In this document: positions 61,401-64,000 of the stretch, piece by piece
Layout: each line of letters begins with the position of its first letter
How positions within the stretch are numbered: the stretch's first letter is position 1
Assembly (NCBI GenBank): GCA_022316685.1
Contig: JAKJHU010000136.1
Location: 1,302,001-1,366,000, forward strand
Source: Progne subis subis
Taxonomy: Eukaryota; Chordata; Aves; Passeriformes; Hirundinidae
Length of the DNA: 64,000 nt
Direction of reading: 5' to 3'
The notes under the pieces: generated by a model
Told to the model about the DNA's origin: nothing
What the model saw: the letters and a program-made list of their open reading frames with translations, nothing else
The model's database searches: none
Program-made: the position numbers and the translations under genes

Positions 61401-62349
61401 GACTGCCATACATTATCTGATGAAATCCCTCTGTTTTTTAATAATTTTAAAAAGTGAGTGCACCCTTGGAATACCAAAACTTCAGAGCACGCAGTTTTCA
61501 AATGGCAGACTACAAAACTCACTCCCTGTGGCAGATTAATGTTGTTGTATTTCAGTTTACTGTAAGCTGCATGTTTCCTCTACGAGACATCCTACTGCAC
61601 TCAGCACTCAGCAGCTGTCCCCATGCTTGGAAATAAATCAAGGATACCCAGAGCTGTAAACAGCTGCAGAGAGGAACAGCCACAAGGAGAAAGCACAAAA
61701 AAAATGAAAGCCAGAAACCTCCTAAAAGCAGGGGATGGACAAGACTTTAGCACTTGAGTGTTGCTCAGCCACAGCCTGTGCTGGCTGCTCCTTGTCTTTG
61801 TAGCACTTCACTGTGCTAAAGACGGCAGTGCCTGGTGCTCTACAGTCCTACAAAGATGTTCAAATCCAGCCTCTGGAGAGCCCTGCAGCCCTGCACCAAA
61901 ACACTGCTCACTGGAGAGAAACTGAACTGCTTGAATGCTGCAGCAAGATTTAGGGTTTCCTGCTCCCCCAAAGGTGACAGAGCAGTCTTTTCCACAATAA
62001 CCTTGCTGTGCTTTGTTCTCCGTTTAAAGCAAATACAGCGTTGTCACGAGAGTCCAAAGTGTACCTTCTGTTGTAGGAACGTGCATCTGCACCGAAATCA
62101 CCTCAGTTTTGCAATTTCTCCTCTGGTTTCTTTGTCTTAAGCACTGCCCAGGAGGTCAATTAATAACCTGAGGAACTGCCTCACCAGGGACAGTGACCTC
62201 TCCCTATGAAAAAGACCTCGAGGAAGAGAGGAATGAAACAGCTGGGGGCAAAGAGAAATAGAGGAGCTCACCACTGGACTGGCCCGAGCAGAGCTGGCTC
62301 TGGAGGATGCCCGAGATCCCGAACCAAGGTAGCAGCTGTACTCGGAAGG
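35593..62349 (-). CDS. LRRFIP1: LRRFIP1, short coiled-coil isoform (14 exons in window, 5' end outside)
   Basis: LRRFIP1 binds the leucine-rich repeats of Flightless-1 and is linked to Wnt, TLR and cytosolic nucleic-acid signalling. This isoform joins 62,349-62,272, then the core coiled-coil exons to 48,355, then skips the acidic exon and uses 38,903-38,857, 38,048-37,931, 37,501-37,422, 36,795-36,691 and 35,703-35,593. All phases agree: 1,362 nt in the window, 453 residues plus stop. Landmarks: the Ser-rich [37 protein letters not shown]; the coiled coil [20 protein letters not shown] onward; and the LRRFIP2-like C-terminal coiled coil ending [16 protein letters not shown]. The N-terminal exons lie to the right of the window. 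Nearly every residue resembles what I recall of human LRRFIP1. Confidence 0.93.
35929..36060. repeat. Unclassified dispersed repeat, copy 2
   Basis: The second copy (CCAAGTTAAGAAGAAATG, GGTCTGGAATTGGCTTG, CTCCTGTGGAACAGGAG) in the intron before the LRRFIP1 short-isoform terminal exon. Same orientation as copy 1. Confidence 0.55.
36691..36795 (-). CDS. LRRFIP1: LRRFIP1 short-isoform exon 4 of 5
   Basis: 105 nt encoding [20 protein letters not shown] and [15 protein letters not shown]. Acceptor TTCACCTCAG, donor GTAACT. Confidence 0.95.
37422..37501 (-). CDS. LRRFIP1: LRRFIP1 short-isoform exon 3 of 5
   Basis: 80 nt encoding [20 protein letters not shown] and TALEQN, the LRRFIP2-like coiled coil. 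Acceptor TTCTTCTAG, donor GTAAGT. Confidence 0.94.
37931..38048 (-). CDS. LRRFIP1: LRRFIP1 short-isoform exon 2 of 5
   Basis: 118 nt encoding [20 protein letters not shown] through [11 protein letters not shown]. Acceptor GTCCTTTAG, donor GTGAGC. Confidence 0.93.
38857..38903 (-). CDS. LRRFIP1: LRRFIP1 short-isoform exon 1 of 5
   Basis: 47 nt, acceptor CTCTTCCAG, encoding [15 protein letters not shown] after completing an Asp codon with the 48,355 donor. It matches the human alternative C-terminus. Confidence 0.92.
38904..42939 (-). other. LRRFIP1: LRRFIP1 intron between the long-isoform 3' UTR and the short-isoform exons
   Basis: About 4 kb with no exon or classified repeat that I recognise. 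Short plus-strand frames have no family similarity. Confidence 0.7.
42963..42968 (-). terminator. LRRFIP1: LRRFIP1 long-isoform poly(A) signal
   Basis: AATAAA on minus, about 1.4 kb past the stop codon. The last good hexamer of the AT-rich UTR block. Confidence 0.55.
43397..43442. repeat. A46 homopolymer (U run in LRRFIP1 long transcript)
   Basis: 46 consecutive A on plus. Antisense to LRRFIP1, so the transcript would carry poly-U. Homopolymers of this length are prone to assembly error. Confidence 0.9.
44356..46748 (-). CDS. LRRFIP1: LRRFIP1 long acidic terminal exon
   Basis: 2,393 nt from acceptor GTCTTTTAG to TGA at 44,356-44,358. The open frame runs back to 46,803, but family similarity begins at the acceptor. 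It is Glu-dominated and disordered, with no globular domain that I can name. It ends [13 protein letters not shown], a basic-Ser tail kept in the human protein. Confidence 0.93.
44356..62349 (-). CDS. LRRFIP1: LRRFIP1, long acidic isoform (GCF2-type; 10 exons in window)
   Basis: It shares the nine exons from 62,349 to 48,355 with the short form, then uses the large terminal exon 46,748-44,356: 3,294 nt in window, 1,097 residues plus stop. In mammals this form (GCF2/TRIP) is described as a transcriptional repressor and double-stranded RNA binder. The last exon is very rich in Glu and Ser and probably disordered. It opens [20 protein letters not shown] and ends SRDDCTIS, close to human ASEVEVKNEIVANVGKRE and SKEDCTMS. 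It contains a 24-residue tandem repeat. I do not see the poly-Lys run that I recall from the human exon. Confidence 0.92.
44841..45200 (-). repeat. LRRFIP1: 72-bp in-frame tandem repeat in the LRRFIP1 acidic exon, five units
   Basis: Units begin (plus strand) at 44,841, 44,913, 44,985, 45,057 and 45,129. Units 3 and 4 are identical, unit 2 differs by one base, and the outer units are diverged. Each encodes 24 residues with the core [13 protein letters not shown] and SLAEKPVQ. Confidence 0.97.
46749..48354 (-). other. LRRFIP1: LRRFIP1 intron before the acidic exon
   Basis: 1.6 kb, from donor GTAAGT at 48,354 to acceptor TTTTAG at 46,750-46,749. AT-rich, no recognised repeat. Confidence 0.8.
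48355..48496 (-). CDS. LRRFIP1: LRRFIP1 exon preceding the isoform choice
   Basis: 142 nt encoding [20 protein letters not shown] and onward to GGEGML plus one base. The phase-1 donor (CTAG|GTAAGT) can join the acidic exon (46,748) or the coiled-coil exon (38,903), as both start with the two missing bases. Confidence 0.93.
48958..49050 (-). CDS. LRRFIP1: LRRFIP1 exon, coiled coil
   Basis: 93 nt encoding [20 protein letters not shown] and [11 protein letters not shown]. Acceptor GAGCTCAG, donor GTATGC. Confidence 0.95.
49840..49869 (-). CDS. LRRFIP1: Candidate 30-nt cassette exon in LRRFIP1
   Basis: AATCTGCAG|, 30 nt, |GTAATG encodes [10 protein letters not shown] in phase 0. It would insert between WKDKKIG and ALERQK without a frame change. 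Not in the human protein as I recall it, so it may be cryptic. Confidence 0.25.
50200..50292 (-). CDS. LRRFIP1: LRRFIP1 exon, coiled coil
   Basis: 93 nt encoding [20 protein letters not shown] and [11 protein letters not shown]. Donor is GGG|GTAGGA. Confidence 0.95.
50750..50842 (-). CDS. LRRFIP1: LRRFIP1 exon, coiled coil
   Basis: 93 nt encoding [20 protein letters not shown] and [11 protein letters not shown]. One of three successive 93-nt, phase-0 coiled-coil exons. Confidence 0.95.
51735..51905 (-). CDS. LRRFIP1: LRRFIP1 exon, coiled coil
   Basis: 171 nt encoding [20 protein letters not shown] through QYEEKSK, the central coiled coil. Acceptor CTCTGCAG, donor GTACGT. Confidence 0.96.
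52023..53950 (-). other. LRRFIP1: LRRFIP1 intron (part), no recognised content
   Basis: Within the intron 51,906-53,950. Short plus-strand frames (52,614-53,091; 53,339-53,650) match nothing I know, and no splice logic supports them. Confidence 0.6.
53951..54022 (-). CDS. LRRFIP1: LRRFIP1 exon, start of coiled coil
   Basis: 72 nt encoding [20 protein letters not shown] and KELK, phase 0 at both ends. Acceptor CTCCCTCAG, donor GTACTG. Confidence 0.95.
54527..54652 (-). CDS. LRRFIP1: LRRFIP1 exon, Ser/Thr-rich
   Basis: 126 nt encoding [20 protein letters not shown], then [20 protein letters not shown] and IK. Almost identical to the human segment as I recall it. Donor GTGAGG. Confidence 0.95.
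55427..55459 (-). CDS. LRRFIP1: LRRFIP1 exon, 33 nt
   Basis: Encodes [11 protein letters not shown] between TTTTACAG and donor GTAAGA. It matches the RPEKDF segment of the human protein. Confidence 0.9.
58251..58270. repeat. 20-bp perfect palindrome
   Basis: TAAAAGGGTTAACCCTTTTA is its own reverse complement. It lies in an LRRFIP1 intron. Confidence 0.95.
59215..59925 (+). mobile_element. CR1 LINE 3' fragment (plus orientation)
   Basis: About 700 bp following the CR1 3' region in sense. Phrases include AGTCAGCAGTGCCCTGG, TTTTGGGTGCCACAATATG, GAGGGACATGAAGATGG, AGGTTCTTCCCCAGAGAG and the terminal GGGTCCCTTCCAGCTCAGG. The longest CR1 in the window; no intact open frame. Confidence 0.9.
62272..62349 (-). 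CDS. LRRFIP1: LRRFIP1 exon, Ser/Arg-rich (most 5' in window)
   Basis: 78 nt from TGCTGCAG to donor GTGAGC. Encodes [15 protein letters not shown] and [11 protein letters not shown], a well-conserved LRRFIP1/2 segment. Phase 0 at both ends; in the family it is one of several optional exons here. Confidence 0.92.
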
Positions 62350-64000
62350 CTGCAGCAGGAAAACCAGGAACAGCAGGCAGAGAAAAGAGAAAGGCATTAG
62401 AACTGGGAAGGGAAGCAGGAGAGGATGTAGAGCATCACATCTGAAATTAGTGAAAAGAGATGGTTACGTGCAGCTGGACAAAGGAGCAGTGGCAGAAGTC
62501 AGAGAATTGTTAATTTGAAAATTAAGACAAGCAGTAATTCCACTGGCAGTTCAAGTAGAGTTTTGATTCAATTCTTAGAATACTAATCATTTATTTATCT
62601 CTCTTCAGGTACCAGCGACAAGTAAACAATTCAGTTTCTCTACAAAAGGCTCCATCCTACCATTTTTCAAGAGCTCTGAGGCTCTCTGGTGAATCACTTT
62701 TCCATGTTCCCAACGTTGTGCACATATAAAACGAACTCGTGCTCTGCAGGCCAAAGGAAGAACCACCCATCTCTTTGGGGATTAAAGGAAAAACTGAGCC
62801 CAGCTCAGAGACTGAGTCTCTCTCCTGGTTTTCCAGGACCTGCAGCCCTTATCTCCTGCCAAAGAAAGTCTTTTGGGTTTTTTTAAAAGGAAACATCTAA
62901 GCAGAGATGCAGGACTGGGCTGGCTGGTTGCTGACAAGGACAAAGAATGTGTCTATGCTGTTTTATTTCCAGAGGTTTTAATGCAGTGGAAATGGAGGTG
63001 GGAAATGGAAGTTTAAAGCATCAGGGAAACAGAACTAGAACTTACTCTGGAGATAACGAGTTTATTTCAGAGGTGGTTAGGACTGTTTCTCAGGTACAAA
63101 CACACAGAAATCTGAAGAATTATCATACTTTGGAGATGCTGTGGGTTTTTCCAATGTTTTTGTTTGCTTGTTTGTTTTTATTAAGTCACCTGGCCACTAC
63201 AGGAATTCCTGGACTCTTTAGCTTTACAGAAACAGACAGGCCTTCACCAAGCCCCTGCAGGGCTGCTCCATCATCATTAGTCACGGTAACAAAGCAGCAC
63301 AGCATCACCTGCAAATTAAGCTTGCAGCACTAATAAATGGTGAGAGGGTAAGCTGGAAATAACCCCAGCTAGAGCACAAGCACAGGGTCAGGCACTGACC
63401 ACAAAACCTCCTGTGCAGGGTGTCCATAGGAGCTGTGGCTGCCCCATCCCTGCAATGTTCAGGGTTGGACAGGGCTTGGAGCAACCTGGGACAGTGGAAG
63501 GTGACCTTGCCCAGGGCAGGGGGTGGGGACAAGGCGGCCTTTAATGTTCCTTCCAACCCCAACCATTCTGGGACTCTTACGCTGGCTTTGGGCACCTGAT
63601 CTTCATTTCAGATGTGAAATTACGTGTAATGGAAAACTCTGCCGCACTGCTTTTTACAACTATTGCCAATCACACCCTAATTCCTGAATTAAAGACAAAA
63701 AGCACTGAAGTAAAAATACAGACTTTGTTTGGTCACCGCAGTGTTTTATGTTTAACGAAAGAAGGGTTTAGGATAAATTCTAAATGTGTGACCGGGAAGA
63801 AGTTTTAACTACTGAGGAGCCCCATATCAATGTTTCCAGGCCCTATTTATTCCACTGTGCATCGCAGGGCTGACTATGGAAGTAGGCGGCTGCGACCAAG
63901 CAAGGCCACTTTCAGCCTCACCCCCTGCATTCACCTGCTCTTCCAAAGACATTTTTTGGGAACAGCCACCCAAGGTGACACTGCCTCTCCACGTTCAAAG
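62350..64000 (-). other. LRRFIP1: LRRFIP1 intron running to the window edge
   Basis: Upstream of the most 5' exon seen. It contains a CR1 piece at 63,445-63,582. No N-terminal LRRFIP1 exon was found, so the promoter and start codon lie beyond 64,000. Confidence 0.75.
63445..63582 (+). mobile_element. CR1 LINE fragment (3' end)
   Basis: GACAGGGCTTGGAGCAACC, GGGACAGTGGAAGGTG and TTCCTTCCAACCCCAACC are the sense version of the CR1 terminus, here diverged. Confidence 0.75.

Larger units (their letters stand above)
55460..62271 (-). other. LRRFIP1: LRRFIP1 6.8-kb intron
   Basis: Between the 33-nt exon and the Ser/Arg-rich exon. It holds a 20-bp palindrome (58,251) and a CR1 (59,215-59,925). In the family, optional exons occur in this interval; I recognised none. 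Confidence 0.75.

Overview
The window is vertebrate nuclear DNA, almost certainly from a bird. It has long introns with GT-AG splice sites, CpG-island promoters, AATAAA poly(A) signals, and many pieces of CR1 LINE, the dominant avian retrotransposon. I found no bacterial, phage or CRISPR content. Three protein-coding genes are recognisable, all on the minus strand, in the order LRRFIP1 (right), RBM44 (middle), RAMP1 (left). This is the order I recall for human 2q37.3, so the block looks syntenic. Species cannot be fixed from the sequence; a neoavian or passerine bird fits.

Region by region. 1-2,400: no recognised gene; AATAAA signals on the plus strand and a UTR-like texture suggest the tail of a convergent plus-strand transcript. 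2,415-22,060: RAMP1, three coding exons (21,825-21,786; 10,522-10,384; 3,166-2,911) encoding a complete 144-residue protein with a CpG-island first exon. 22,775-31,300: RBM44, for which I derive a 12-exon, phase-consistent 607-codon reading frame, a CpG-island promoter with two CCAAT boxes, and a 50-bp minisatellite just upstream. About 32,900 to beyond 64,000: LRRFIP1, whose 5' end lies outside the window. Ten exons lead to a long acidic terminal exon (46,748-44,356), and five further exons (38,903-35,593) encode an alternative coiled-coil C-terminus. Both are in phase with one donor at 48,355.

The genes are neighbours by ancestry rather than one pathway. RAMP1 is a single-pass accessory subunit of the CGRP/calcitonin-family receptors. 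RBM44 is a germ-cell protein of intercellular bridges. LRRFIP1 is a coiled-coil Flightless-1 partner involved in nucleic-acid sensing, transcriptional repression and Wnt/TLR signalling.

No new multi-gene system was found. The most interesting points are: RBM44 appears to lack the RRM exons where the mammalian gene has them; a GC-AG intron in RBM44 is required by reading phase; LRRFIP1 carries a recent 72-bp in-frame tandem repeat; a 50-bp CpG-rich VNTR sits at the RBM44 promoter; and RAMP1 has two RAMP3-like N-glycosylation sequons plus Ala at the residue that is Trp74 in human RAMP1. Comparisons with human proteins are from memory, not from a database search.
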